Of a stretch of 22,769 nucleotides of DNA, positions 1 to 7,127 are shown one piece after another. Position numbers and translations under genes: made by a program. Every line of letters begins with the position of its first letter. Positions within the stretch are counted from its first letter, which is position 1. The notes under the pieces were generated by a model. That model did not search any database and had not been told where the DNA came from. It was given only the letters and a program-made list of their open reading frames with translations. The stretch is taken from the IMG/VR virus record IMGVR_UViG_3300035180_000724, positions 1-22,769 of that record, one strand, 5' to 3'. The stretch comes from a virus.

Positions 1-2
1 GG

Positions 3-1034
3 CTCACTGAGCAGGAAGTGCCAGATGAAGCCAAGGAATACGACGCCAACGTCTGGCTCATTGGCAACTACGTCATCAAGGCTGTGCTCAACTACGACCC
101 GCTGGGTGTGAAGCCTTACTCCAAAACATCTTTTATCAAGTGCCCCGGGGCTTTCTGGGGTAAGGGTATTCCTGAGATCATCGAGGACCTGCAGAATATC
201 TGCAACGCTGCTGCACGTTCCCTTGTGAACAACATGGGCATCGCCTCTGGTCCGCAGGTCGAGGTCAACCTCGAACGCATTCCTCCGAACGAGGACATCA
301 CGCAGGTTTACCCATGGAAAATCTGGCAGGTGATCAACGATCCGATCGGTGCCAACCAGCCTGCTGTGCGGTTCAATCAGCCGCTTGACAATTCGAAATC
401 GCTTGTCGAGGTGTATGAGAAGTTCTCGCGCCTTGCTGACGACCACTCGGGCATCCCCGCGTATCTCTATGGTGACACCAACGTGCAAGGCGCAGGGCGG
501 ACATCGTCCGGGCTGGGCATGCTTATGGGTGCTGCCGGCAAGGGTATCCGTCAGGTCATCATGCACATTGATGCTGATGTCATTGAGCCCGTGGTCAAGC
601 GCCAGTTTGTCTACAACATGCGGTACGATGAGGATGAGTCGATCAAGGGCGACCTCATTGTGCAACCGAAGGGTGCTGTGAACCTTGCCACCAAGGAGCA
701 GATGAACGCTCGTCGGGTCGAGTTCCTCACGGCCACAGCCAATCCGATCGACATCGAGATCATGGGCAAGGAAGGCCGCGCAGTCGTGCTGCGCGAGGTT
801 GCCAAGGGTCTGCAGCTGCCATCCGATGACGCAGTGCCGTCACGCGAGAAGGCTGCCTACGACGCACATGTTGCGGGCTCGGCACCGCCTCCGGGTGGCC
901 CACCCGGTGCACCGCCGTCTGCCGGGCCGTCGCCCGCAGCGCCCGGCTCTACCCCATTACACCCTGATGGTTCACCGAAAGGTGGACAGTCAGGTGCACT
1001 TGCAGTCCCACGTCAACTTGGTGGAGGGCAATAA
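3..1034 (+). CDS. Portal protein, C-terminal part (5' end outside window)
   Basis: The reading frame is open to the left edge (LTEQEVPDEAKEY...), so the true start lies upstream; the first start-like codon, a GTG at 18, is probably internal. About 343 residues are visible. The portal is the dodecameric ring at one capsid vertex through which DNA is packaged and ejected. Supporting signs are the helical crown-like stretch IPEIIEDLQNICNAAARSLV, the segment SGIPAYLYGD followed by a Gly/Thr-rich GRTSSGLGMLMGAAGKGI, which resembles a segment I recall from podovirus-type portals, and the position directly before a scaffold and a capsid gene. The last 60 or so residues are a low-complexity Pro/Gly/Ser tail, probably disordered. 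The stop overlaps the next start (TAATG). The terminase large subunit would be expected just upstream. The assignment rests on motif resemblance plus synteny. Confidence 0.82.
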   Translation, partial: LTEQEVPDEAKEYDANVWLIGNYVIKAVLNYDPLGVKPYSKTSFIKCPGAFWGKGIPEIIEDLQNICNAAARSLVNNMGIASGPQVEVNLERIPPNEDITQVYPWKIWQVINDPIGANQPAVRFNQPLDNSKSLVEVYEKFSRLADDHSGIPAYLYGDTNVQGAGRTSSGLGMLMGAAGKGIRQVIMHIDADVIEPVVKRQFVYNMRYDEDESIKGDLIVQPKGAVNLATKEQMNARRVEFLTATANPIDIEIMGKEGRAVVLREVAKGLQLPSDDAVPSREKAAYDAHVAGSAPPPGGPPGAPPSAGPSPAAPGSTPLHPDGSPKGGQSGALAVPRQLGGGQ

Positions 1035-1267
1035 TGCGTCCGACCCCAGATGAGGCGATGATGCTGCAGGTCGTTGCGAAGGCCAATCCGAGGCTCGTTG
1101 AGTTCGTCCAGAAATGGGTGCGCGCCGAGCTGGATATTCTGCCTTCACAACAACAGGACGTGGCAAAGAAGCAAGGATATTGCCTCGCCCTGCAAGAGCT
1201 TTACAAGCTCCTCGTCCCACCTGCACCCGCGGCAAGGCAAGGCCCGCCGGGGGGAAATCAAGTTTAA
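1034..1267 (+). CDS. Small hypothetical protein between portal and scaffold
   Basis: 77 residues starting at an ATG that overlaps the portal stop (TAATG), with GGAGGG at 1023-1028 as ribosome binding site, so it is probably translationally coupled to the portal. The first 60 residues look helical (VEFVQKWVRAELDILPSQQQ) and the end is Pro/Gly-rich. No family is recognised. Its place between portal and scaffold suggests a head-assembly or packaging accessory, but this is position only. Confidence 0.7.
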   Translation: MRPTPDEAMMLQVVAKANPRLVEFVQKWVRAELDILPSQQQDVAKKQGYCLALQELYKLLVPPAPAARQGPPGGNQV

Positions 1268-1292
1268 CATGCACACCGCATAGGAGCATATC

Positions 1293-2288
1293 GTGGCAGT
1301 ACCCGAACAAGTTCGCAAGCAATCTGAGGCCATTCAGGCCCTCTATGCTGACCTCAACACCGATGCTGGCGCAGCCGCAGCTGCCGCCGAGGCTGAAGGT
1401 GCGGCTGGCGCAGAGGCTGGTGCCGACAGTGTTGTGACTGAAGTTCAACCAGCAGTGACCCCTGAGTCGATCACTGCTGCGCTCGCGGAAGCAGAGCAAA
1501 AATATCGGAGCCTTCAAGGGATGTACAACAAGGACAATGCTGCGCTGCGGACTGCTTCCCAGCGCGTGCAGGAACTTGAGGCGCTTATCGCATCGTTCTC
1601 CGCGGTTACCCCGACCCCAGCGGCCCCGGCGGCTCCAGTGCAAGTCACTGATGCCGACCGCGCTGAGTATGGTGATACCATCGACATGATGCGTAAGGTC
1701 ACTCAATCCGAGCTTCACCCACTGCTGACACGTTTGGCAGCTGTGGAAACGGCGCTTGGTAACTTGTCTACAAACTTGAACACATCAGTTCTTCCACAGG
1801 TACGGCAGGTTGCTCAGCAACAGGCCATGTCTGCGGAGGACCGGTTCTGGACCACATTGTCCAGCGACGTACCTAACTGGCAGCAAATCAACAACGACCC
1901 GAAATTTCAGTCGTGGTTGTTGCAGGTTGACCCGCTTACTGGCACGACGCGACAGGCGTTCTTGGAACAGGCCCAGCAGAAACTTGATGTGCAAAGGGTG
2001 GTTGCCTTCTTCCGTGCGTTTTCACCGCCTGCCCCTGCAGCGGCTGCCGCAACCGACACGACTCAGCCCAGTGCATCAGAACTCGAAAAGCAGATTGCTC
2101 CCGGCCGCTCGCGCGGTGGGAAGCCACCTGTGAACCCCACTGCAAAACAATGGACCCCAGCCGAAGCCGCCAAGCTTTATGACGACAAACGCAAGGGTGT
2201 CTATGTGGGACGGGAAGCTGAATTCAAGAAACTCGAAGTCGATCTTTTTGCTGCGCAAGCGGAAGGTCGCTATAACGCAACCGCATAG
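1293..2288 (+). CDS. Capsid scaffolding protein
   Basis: 331 residues from a GTG at 1293, chosen because AGGAG at 1282-1286 is correctly spaced. Scaffolds guide coat-protein assembly into a procapsid and are then lost. The N-terminal 50 residues are Ala/Glu-rich and low-complexity. Residues about 57-102 form a likely coiled coil (ESITAALAEAEQKYRSLQGM, then QRVQELEALI). Residues 103-118 are an Ala/Pro linker. Residues 183-243 are a helical segment (RFWTTLSSDVPNWQQINNDP). The C-terminal 45 residues are charged and helical (AEAAKLYDDKRKGVYVGREA, ending EGRYNATA), like the coat-binding tails of phage scaffolds. The position directly before the major capsid gene fits. There is no protease signature, so a fused maturation protease is unlikely. 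Confidence 0.8.
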   Translation: MAVPEQVRKQSEAIQALYADLNTDAGAAAAAAEAEGAAGAEAGADSVVTEVQPAVTPESITAALAEAEQKYRSLQGMYNKDNAALRTASQRVQELEALIASFSAVTPTPAAPAAPVQVTDADRAEYGDTIDMMRKVTQSELHPLLTRLAAVETALGNLSTNLNTSVLPQVRQVAQQQAMSAEDRFWTTLSSDVPNWQQINNDPKFQSWLLQVDPLTGTTRQAFLEQAQQKLDVQRVVAFFRAFSPPAPAAAAATDTTQPSASELEKQIAPGRSRGGKPPVNPTAKQWTPAEAAKLYDDKRKGVYVGREAEFKKLEVDLFAAQAEGRYNATA

Positions 2289-2304
2289 ATAAGGAACTAC
2301 GACT

Positions 2305-3216
2305 ATGGCATTTCCAGTCGCCTCTGGCCGCCCCTCTTACTCGGGTAACTTCATCCCCGAAATCTGGGCCGGCAAGCTGATCGAGAACTTCTACGACGCT
2401 ACGGTTCTCGCAGCTATTTCGAACACCGACTACGAGGGCTCGATCAAGGCCCACGGTGACACGGTGAACATCCGCACGACCCCGACTATCAACCTGCGCA
2501 CCTACGTCAAAGGTCAGGCGCTGACGGTTGATACGCCGGACAACCCGAAGCTCCAGCTGCTCATCGACAAGGGTGATTATTTCGCCTGCGTTGAAGATGA
2601 CATCGACAAGGTCCAGTCTGACATCAAGTTGATGGATGTTTGGTCCAAGGATGCCTCCGAGCAGATGAAGATCAAGATCGACAGGCGTGTGCTCACGGAC
2701 TTGCTCCCTGACATCGCCGCGATCAACAAGGGTGCCAATGCTGGCCGCATCACTGCGTCTATCAACCTCGGCACGACCGGCACACCGCGCGCCATCGACA
2801 AGACCAACGTCCTCGATTTCATCGTTGATGTGGGTCAGGTGCTCGACGAAGCCAACTGCCCTGAAGGTGACCGCTACATGGTGATCCCTGCCAAGATGGC
2901 TGCGATTATCAAGAAGTCGGCCCTGCAGAACGTCTACGTGTCTGGTGACACTGTCTCGATCGTGCGTAACGGCAAGATCGGTATGGTTGACCGGTTCACC
3001 ATGTACGTGTCGCACAACCTGAACCTCGCCTCTGGCGGCAAGTTCAGCATCATCGCCGGCCACAAGATGGGCTTCACGTTCGCGTCGCAGATGACGAACA
3101 TGGAAACCATCCGCTCGCAGACCACCTTCGGTAACATCATCCGCGGTCTGCAGGTTTATGGCTATAAGGTGGTGAAAGGCGAAGCTCTCAGCCAGTCGGT
3201 CGTCACGATTACGTAG
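2305..3216 (+). CDS. Major capsid protein (HK97-fold type inferred)
   Basis: 303 residues, ATG with AAGGA at 2291-2295. Builds the icosahedral shell. Sequence signs are an N-terminal stretch PEIWAGKLIENFYDATVLAA, then GDTVNIRTTPTI (residues 51-62), then LLIDKGDYFACVEDDIDKVQ (85-104), a series I recall from coat proteins of many podoviruses and siphoviruses. The middle has a long helix (EQMKIKIDRRVLTDLLPDIA) and the end is a beta-rich segment. It follows the scaffold and is followed at once by a strong hairpin. A length near 300 is at the short end for this fold. No cleaved N-terminal delta domain is evident, in keeping with a separate scaffold. I infer the fold from resemblance and synteny only. 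Confidence 0.88.
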   Translation: MAFPVASGRPSYSGNFIPEIWAGKLIENFYDATVLAAISNTDYEGSIKAHGDTVNIRTTPTINLRTYVKGQALTVDTPDNPKLQLLIDKGDYFACVEDDIDKVQSDIKLMDVWSKDASEQMKIKIDRRVLTDLLPDIAAINKGANAGRITASINLGTTGTPRAIDKTNVLDFIVDVGQVLDEANCPEGDRYMVIPAKMAAIIKKSALQNVYVSGDTVSIVRNGKIGMVDRFTMYVSHNLNLASGGKFSIIAGHKMGFTFASQMTNMETIRSQTTFGNIIRGLQVYGYKVVKGEALSQSVVTIT

Positions 3217-3222
3217 TTGGTT

Positions 3223-3238
3223 AGGGGCTTCGGCCCCT
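3223..3238 (+). terminator. GC-rich hairpin after the capsid gene (candidate terminator or attenuator)
   Basis: A perfect 6-bp stem AGGGGC/GCCCCT with a TTCG tetraloop, 6 bases after the capsid stop. UUCG loops are exceptionally stable in RNA. The following bases are TCCTCCCTGTAACAATTTTC, so there is no immediate clean U-tract. It may be a leaky terminator that lowers expression of downstream genes relative to the coat protein, or an mRNA 3'-end stabiliser. Confidence 0.7.
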
Positions 3239-3275
3239 TCCTCCCTGTAACAATTTTCTCTGAGGAGATAGAACT

Positions 3276-3752
3276 ATGGTTGCTTATACTGACTCCCTTG
3301 GCTTCAACAAGGGTACTGGTCCCCTCCCTGATGACGCACTTGCCAAAGTGTTCGTCGCGGACGTGACTCTCGACTTCACCAAGATTGCTGCTGCGCGTGT
3401 TGCTGCAGGCGTGGCTGCAATCGCGGTTGGTGATACTCTCGTGGCGATGATCATCCCAGCGAAATGCCTCGTTGAAAACGTCGGCATGGAACTAGTCACG
3501 GCATCGTCCAACGCTACCGCTACGATTGCCATCGGTGACTCGTCTGCTGCTTCGGGGTATCTCGCTGCACAGGCACTTGCCACCCCGGGCATTTATGGTG
3601 GTACCCCCGTCCTGTCGGCTGGTGCCTATCTGCCAACCCTCAGCGGCGGTAAGGTGTACTATACTGCGGACACGTTGCTGCTCACCTTCGGTACGGCCAT
3701 TCCGACCGCCGCTCTTGTGCGCATCTTCGCAACGATCAGCGATCTGTCGTAA
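3276..3752 (+). CDS. Putative capsid decoration or head-associated protein
   Basis: 158 residues; GAGGAG at 3262-3267 sets the ATG. The protein is almost entirely Ala/Val/Thr/Gly-rich and beta-predicted, with VTLDFTKIAAARVAAGVAA near residue 30, TATIAIGDSS in the middle and ALVRIFATISDL at the end. This composition and the pattern 'TLDF.KIAAARAAAG' recall a group of small virion proteins found next to coat genes in many phages, which are thought to bind the capsid surface or form head fibres. It has hairpins on both sides, which suggests its dose is set separately from its neighbours. The function is inferred from position and resemblance; a tail-associated role is possible. Confidence 0.62.
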   Translation: MVAYTDSLGFNKGTGPLPDDALAKVFVADVTLDFTKIAAARVAAGVAAIAVGDTLVAMIIPAKCLVENVGMELVTASSNATATIAIGDSSAASGYLAAQALATPGIYGGTPVLSAGAYLPTLSGGKVYYTADTLLLTFGTAIPTAALVRIFATISDLS

Positions 3753-3757
3753 ACCTG

Positions 3758-3777
3758 AAGGGGGCGAAAGCCCCCTT
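3758..3777 (+). terminator. GC-rich hairpin after the decoration-like gene (candidate terminator or attenuator)
   Basis: A perfect 8-bp stem AAGGGGGC/GCCCCCTT closed by a GAAA tetraloop, starting 6 bases after the stop codon. It is followed by CCCACCCAACAAGG rather than a U-run, so termination is likely partial; the downstream genes are tightly packed and lack a visible promoter of their own. Confidence 0.72.
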
Positions 3778-3802
3778 CCCACCCAACAAGGACCAGTTAA
3801 AC

Positions 3803-4042
3803 ATGCGCTACCTCATCAACATCAAGGATGGTACCATCTATGAATGGGACGAAATCCTTGCCGCTAACGCGCTGTGCCGTGAGTGCAGTGAGCAGGAAGC
3901 CTTCCCCGAAAAGTTCATCGCCAAGTCTGCTCTTGGCCGTGTACCCAAAGTGAAGCTCAACACGCCAGATATTCCGCCACAGGAAGAGCCTGCGGATAAT
4001 TCTGAGCTCAACGCTGACGCTTCGCAGGGCTTGCCCAAGTGA
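3803..4042 (+). CDS. Small hypothetical protein
   Basis: 79 residues; AAGGA at 3788-3792 precedes the ATG. The N-terminus (MRYLINIKDGTIYEWDEILA) looks like a compact beta/alpha fold. Two cysteines sit close together (CREC, residues 29-32). The C-terminal 30 residues are acidic and Pro-rich, probably disordered. No family is recognised. Its stop overlaps the GTG of the next gene, so the two are likely coupled; a small head-completion or decoration role is possible but unsupported. Confidence 0.68.
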   Translation: MRYLINIKDGTIYEWDEILAANALCRECSEQEAFPEKFIAKSALGRVPKVKLNTPDIPPQEEPADNSELNADASQGLPK

Positions 4043-4695
4043 CATTCGCTGAGGTCATCGTAGCTGTCCGTGACTTGCTGCAGGATGCAAACTCAAATCC
4101 TGACCTGCAGCGGTACACTGATGATCAGCTTGTAGGGTTTGCGAACCAGACCCTGAAGCGGATTGCCTTGCTGCGCCCTGACCTCTTCGCCTACATTGGC
4201 GACATCGCACTGACCGCAGGGGAGACACTTCAGTCTGCTCCTGCGGACTCTATCCGCATCTTTGAAATCTTGCGGGTGAAGAACGGCGCAGCCGTCCGCG
4301 AGACCGACCGTCACACAATGGACCAGACGTACCCAGAATGGGTGAGCGACCCGCAGGGTCCCTGTGTCAATTGGATGCGGCATCCTCGCAACAACAACAA
4401 GTTCTTTGTGTATCCACCGTCCCCCAATGGGCAAATCCTGACCGGTGAGTACGCAAAAGCTCCACCCAATTACAACATCGGCGACACGATCGCTTTGCTT
4501 CCTGACGTGTATTTTCCTGTTGTGGTTGACGGTACAGTCTATATGGCTGAGGCTGTTGACACTGAAAGTGTGAGCAGCCAGCGCTCGGAGATGTTCCAGA
4601 AATCCATGACGGGCATGCTTGCCGCAGGGCTTGACGCGCGGTCAGTCACTGATAAAGAGGACGCTGCCGTACCAGCAAAGAAAGGGTCGTCATAA
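4039..4695 (+). CDS. Phage head-tail adaptor protein (DUF6682-like)
   Basis: 218 residues from a GTG that overlaps the previous TGA (GTGA); no strong Shine-Dalgarno, so reinitiation is likely. The opening EVIVAVRDLLQDANSNPDLQ, then YTDDQLVGFANQTLKRIALL and RPDLFAYIGD, matches the pattern I know from phage adaptor proteins of the DUF6682 type, which bind under the portal. The middle holds aromatic segments (YPEWVSDPQGPCVNWMRHPR; KFFVYPPSP) seen in such proteins. It stands between the capsid block and a second connector candidate. The family call is from memory of the motif and is moderately sure; the head-tail connector role is also supported by position. Confidence 0.68.
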   Translation: MTFAEVIVAVRDLLQDANSNPDLQRYTDDQLVGFANQTLKRIALLRPDLFAYIGDIALTAGETLQSAPADSIRIFEILRVKNGAAVRETDRHTMDQTYPEWVSDPQGPCVNWMRHPRNNNKFFVYPPSPNGQILTGEYAKAPPNYNIGDTIALLPDVYFPVVVDGTVYMAEAVDTESVSSQRSEMFQKSMTGMLAAGLDARSVTDKEDAAVPAKKGSS

Positions 4696-5348
4696 TGTCG
4701 ATGCGAGCCTTTCTATCCATCGAACGTAAACTGGCAGCCAGCGTTGCCGGCTGCCCTCGCCCCACCATCGAGCAGCATGTGCGTGACGCCGCTATTGAGG
4801 TGTGCAACAAGACCAAGGTGTGGCGGTACGAGCAGGACTCGATCCGGCTCTCAGCTGGTGAGTACAACTACGATTTCGATACGCCCGATTTCACGGAGGT
4901 GGCTGCAATCATAAGCGCCACGATGAACGGCACCCCACTATCACATATCACTGAAGACGAGCTGCACGACGCGATGCCGTCATGGCCGCAGACAGCGGCA
5001 ACTGACTGGGCCACCCCGACTGTGATAAGTCAGGTTGCCGTTGACCAATTTGTTGTGGCGGCGGTCCCTGACGCTACCCAGACATACGATGTCAAAATGT
5101 TCCTCGCGCTCAAGCCTACGGTCGATGCGACCGGTATGGACAGTGCTGTGTTCGATCGGGTTGAGCAGATCATTATCCACGGCGCGCTGCAGCATCTTTT
5201 GGTGCTGCCTGAGAAACCATGGAGCGACCGCGAGCTTGCGACGTATCATGCGAAGCAATACACATATAAAACTGCGTCGTTCCGTGCCGACGCCAACCTC
5301 GGTGCAACACGATCTTCACTTTCCGTGAAGATGCGCCCTTTCGTATAG
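4695..5348 (+). CDS. Second head-tail connector / tail adaptor candidate
   Basis: 217 residues; ATG overlaps the previous stop (TAATG) with AAAGGG upstream. The N-terminal part has VAGCPRPTIEQHVRDAAIEV then CNKTKVWRYEQDSIRLSAGE and YNYDFDTPDFTEV, a layout I recall from podovirus head-tail connector proteins placed after the coat gene: an N-terminal helix pair followed by a beta-sandwich and a helical C-terminus (RVEQIIIHGALQHLLVLPEK). It would form the ring that joins portal or adaptor to the tail nozzle, like T7 gp11 in role. I do not see a diagnostic catalytic or binding motif. A tail-fibre adaptor is an alternative. Confidence 0.62.
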   Translation: MSMRAFLSIERKLAASVAGCPRPTIEQHVRDAAIEVCNKTKVWRYEQDSIRLSAGEYNYDFDTPDFTEVAAIISATMNGTPLSHITEDELHDAMPSWPQTAATDWATPTVISQVAVDQFVVAAVPDATQTYDVKMFLALKPTVDATGMDSAVFDRVEQIIIHGALQHLLVLPEKPWSDRELATYHAKQYTYKTASFRADANLGATRSSLSVKMRPFV

Positions 5349-5355
5349 GTGCCAG

Positions 5356-5688
5356 ATGTCAGACGTTATCAAGCTGGTGCAGGGAGATACACTCCCTTCG
5401 ATTACGATCACCCTCACTGACGAAGTCACTGGCGCAGCTTTTGACCTGAGCGGCGGCGGTACTTCGATTGCAATCAAGTTCCGGGCGGTCAACGCAACCA
5501 CTGTGTTGGCTACGATTGTCGGCTCCGTGGTTGACGGCCCTAACGGTGTGTTCGAGTTCGATTTCACCCCGTCTGTGCTGTTAGGGATTGACCCCGGGCA
5601 ATATGAGGGCGAGATCAAAGTCACGACTGCAGCTGGTCTCCAGACTGTGTTTGAGCCCATTAAGTTCCGTGTGAGGGCCAAGTTCTGA
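5356..5688 (+). CDS. BppU-like small beta-sandwich tail protein
   Basis: 110 residues. The sequence IKLVQGDTLPSITITLTDEV, then GTSIAIKFRA, then GVFEFDFTP and IDPGQYEGEIKVTT follows the beta-strand pattern of the N-terminal domain of baseplate upper protein BppU (an Ig-like fold in lactococcal phage baseplates), which also occurs as a stand-alone protein in podovirus and siphovirus fibre clusters. The upstream TAGGTG is a weak ribosome site. It lies at the start of the fibre region, so it probably serves as a small adaptor or anchor for surface proteins. Its TGA overlaps the next ATG (TGATG), suggesting coupling with the repeat protein. The family assignment is by pattern only. Confidence 0.6.
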   Translation: MSDVIKLVQGDTLPSITITLTDEVTGAAFDLSGGGTSIAIKFRAVNATTVLATIVGSVVDGPNGVFEFDFTPSVLLGIDPGQYEGEIKVTTAAGLQTVFEPIKFRVRAKF

Positions 5689-6659
5689 TGCGTACATGGC
5701 GGAGCACCTCTGGGCGTAGCAGCAAGCGGCTTCTGATGACCGCCAGCCTGCTTGTGCCTATGGTCGCTGCCATCTCTGGTGTTCAGGTGGCTTCCTCGGC
5801 CAACCCCCGTCCTGCGGCTTCCTACGCGTTTCTAGACCCTGATTTTACGGTATCATATGCGCAGCCCATGGCTACCCTGACCAGTGGTCAGCTTGTGGCA
5901 ACATCTCACAGCGTGCAACTCGTTGCTACGATCCAGCCGGCTGAGGGGTTGTTCGACTCTGCCTATGCTACAGATGTGCTGGCTGTGTTTGTGGGCAAGA
6001 GCCTTTCTGATACTATTTCTCCCGCCGACGTCATTGTGTTCAGTATGAGCCGTCCGCTGGCAGACAGCGTGACCGCAACTGAAGCGCCTGTGTTCAGCTT
6101 CTCTCAAGCTGCGTCGGATAACGTGACACCAAGCGATGCTGTTACATTTGGGTACTCTTTGGTCACCAGCGACAGCGTGGCAACTAGCGAAACCCCTGTG
6201 TTCAGCTTCGCTCAAGCTGCTGCCGATAGTGTGACGATGAGCGAAGTGCAGGTGTTCAACACAGGTAAGGTGCTTACTGACAGCGTGACGGCCACTGAAG
6301 CACAGGTCTTTGCTTTCTCACAGGTTGCTGCCGACAGTGTGACGACGAGTGAGACCCCTGTGTTCAGCTTCTCGCAAGTTGCTGCGGACAGCGTGACGAC
6401 CACTGAAGCACAGGTCTTTGCTTTTGCGCAGGCTGCAGCAGACAGTGTGACGATGAGCGAAGCGCAGGTGTTCAATTTCTCGCAAGTTGCTGCTGATAGC
6501 GTGACCATTTCTGAGGCGCTCACAGACGTGTGGACCGCAAACATTAGCTTGTCTGATAGCGTCACTATGGCGGATAGTTTGTCTACGGTGTACACACCCG
6601 GTGGGGCTGACCCACGGTACATTAATGGCGCGGCGTTCAACCGCGTCAGCTTTAACTAG
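5688..6659 (+). CDS. 18-residue-repeat protein with signal-peptide-like N-terminus
   Basis: 323 residues. Residues 1-38 resemble a Sec signal peptide: a basic start with five Arg and one Lys in the first 15 residues, a hydrophobic core (LLMTASLLVPMVAAISGVQV) and a small-residue exit ASSA. A single membrane anchor is an alternative. Residues 89-286 are eleven consecutive 18-residue repeats with consensus ADSVT.SEAQVFSFSQVA, with no gap or insertion; residues 287-305 hold a last, shifted unit. Such strict periodicity with alternating Val/Phe suggests a beta-solenoid or fibrous rod. The end, DPRYINGAAFNRVSFN, looks like a conserved cap. It sits between a BppU-like protein and fibre genes, so a virion fibre is the default guess, but an exported host-surface protein must be considered. 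No enzyme motif is seen. Confidence 0.72.
   Translation: MRTWRSTSGRSSKRLLMTASLLVPMVAAISGVQVASSANPRPAASYAFLDPDFTVSYAQPMATLTSGQLVATSHSVQLVATIQPAEGLFDSAYATDVLAVFVGKSLSDTISPADVIVFSMSRPLADSVTATEAPVFSFSQAASDNVTPSDAVTFGYSLVTSDSVATSETPVFSFAQAAADSVTMSEVQVFNTGKVLTDSVTATEAQVFAFSQVAADSVTTSETPVFSFSQVAADSVTTTEAQVFAFAQAAADSVTMSEAQVFNFSQVAADSVTISEALTDVWTANISLSDSVTMADSLSTVYTPGGADPRYINGAAFNRVSFN
5952..6545 (+). repeat. Eleven tandem 54-bp units (18 residues each)
   Basis: In-frame tandem array of 11 units of exactly 54 bp covering residues 89-286 of the repeat protein. The units from 6060 to 6491 are the best conserved (DSVT, then SE or TE, then VF). DNA copies are diverged at third positions, while blocks such as GACAGCGTGAC or GACAGTGTGACGA recur. 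The unit number could vary between relatives by recombination. Confidence 0.9.
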
Positions 6660-6670
6660 AGGAGAACAGA

Positions 6671-7126
6671 ATGTTCAGCGACGAGACCAAAATTACAGGG
6701 GCCGTGGAACTCGTTCTGCGCTCCAAGTCTGGGCGGGTTAAGCGCAGGCTGAAGATCAAGAACCTCGTAGTCACTACGGGCAAGGTTTTCATCGCTGCCT
6801 CGATGGCCAAGACGACGGTTAACACGCCAGTCGCCATGACACATATGGCAGTGGGTACGACCAACACTGCACCGGCAGCTGGCGATACCACGCTGGCAGC
6901 GGAAGTTGCCGCCTCTCGCACGGCGCTTACCTCCACGACCCCATCATCGAATACGTGCGTTTATGTTTGCACGTTCGGCGCAGGTGTCGGCACAGGTGCG
7001 CTCGTCGAGGCAGGTATCTTCAATGCTTCATCGGCCGGTACTATGCTCTGCCGTTCGGTCTTCTCCGTGATCAACAAAGGTGTTTCTGACTCCCTGACCA
7101 TCACTTGGACAATCACGGTCAACTAG
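6671..7126 (+). CDS. Conserved phage virion protein of unknown function, tail module
   Basis: 151 residues; GAGGAG lies just upstream of the ATG. The N-terminal half includes GAVELVLRSKSGRVKRRLKI, then NLVVTTGKVFIAASMA; the second half has VEAGIFNASSAGTMLCRSVF, then SDSLTITWTITVN. The GIFNA..GTML and LTITWTI elements recur in small proteins located beside tail fibres in many tailed phages. I cannot give a specific function; a fibre-base or tail-tip beta protein is most likely. The stop is one base before the next ATG, so translation of the first fibre, which lacks a clear ribosome site, probably depends on this gene. Confidence 0.65.
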   Translation: MFSDETKITGAVELVLRSKSGRVKRRLKIKNLVVTTGKVFIAASMAKTTVNTPVAMTHMAVGTTNTAPAAGDTTLAAEVAASRTALTSTTPSSNTCVYVCTFGAGVGTGALVEAGIFNASSAGTMLCRSVFSVINKGVSDSLTITWTITVN

Positions 7127-7127
7127 A

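Noticed and set aside
2224-3063. 279-codon open frame on the - strand over the capsid gene
   Set aside because: The composition (Asp, Arg, Val, His) is typical of a reverse-complement shadow of a well-supported coat gene.
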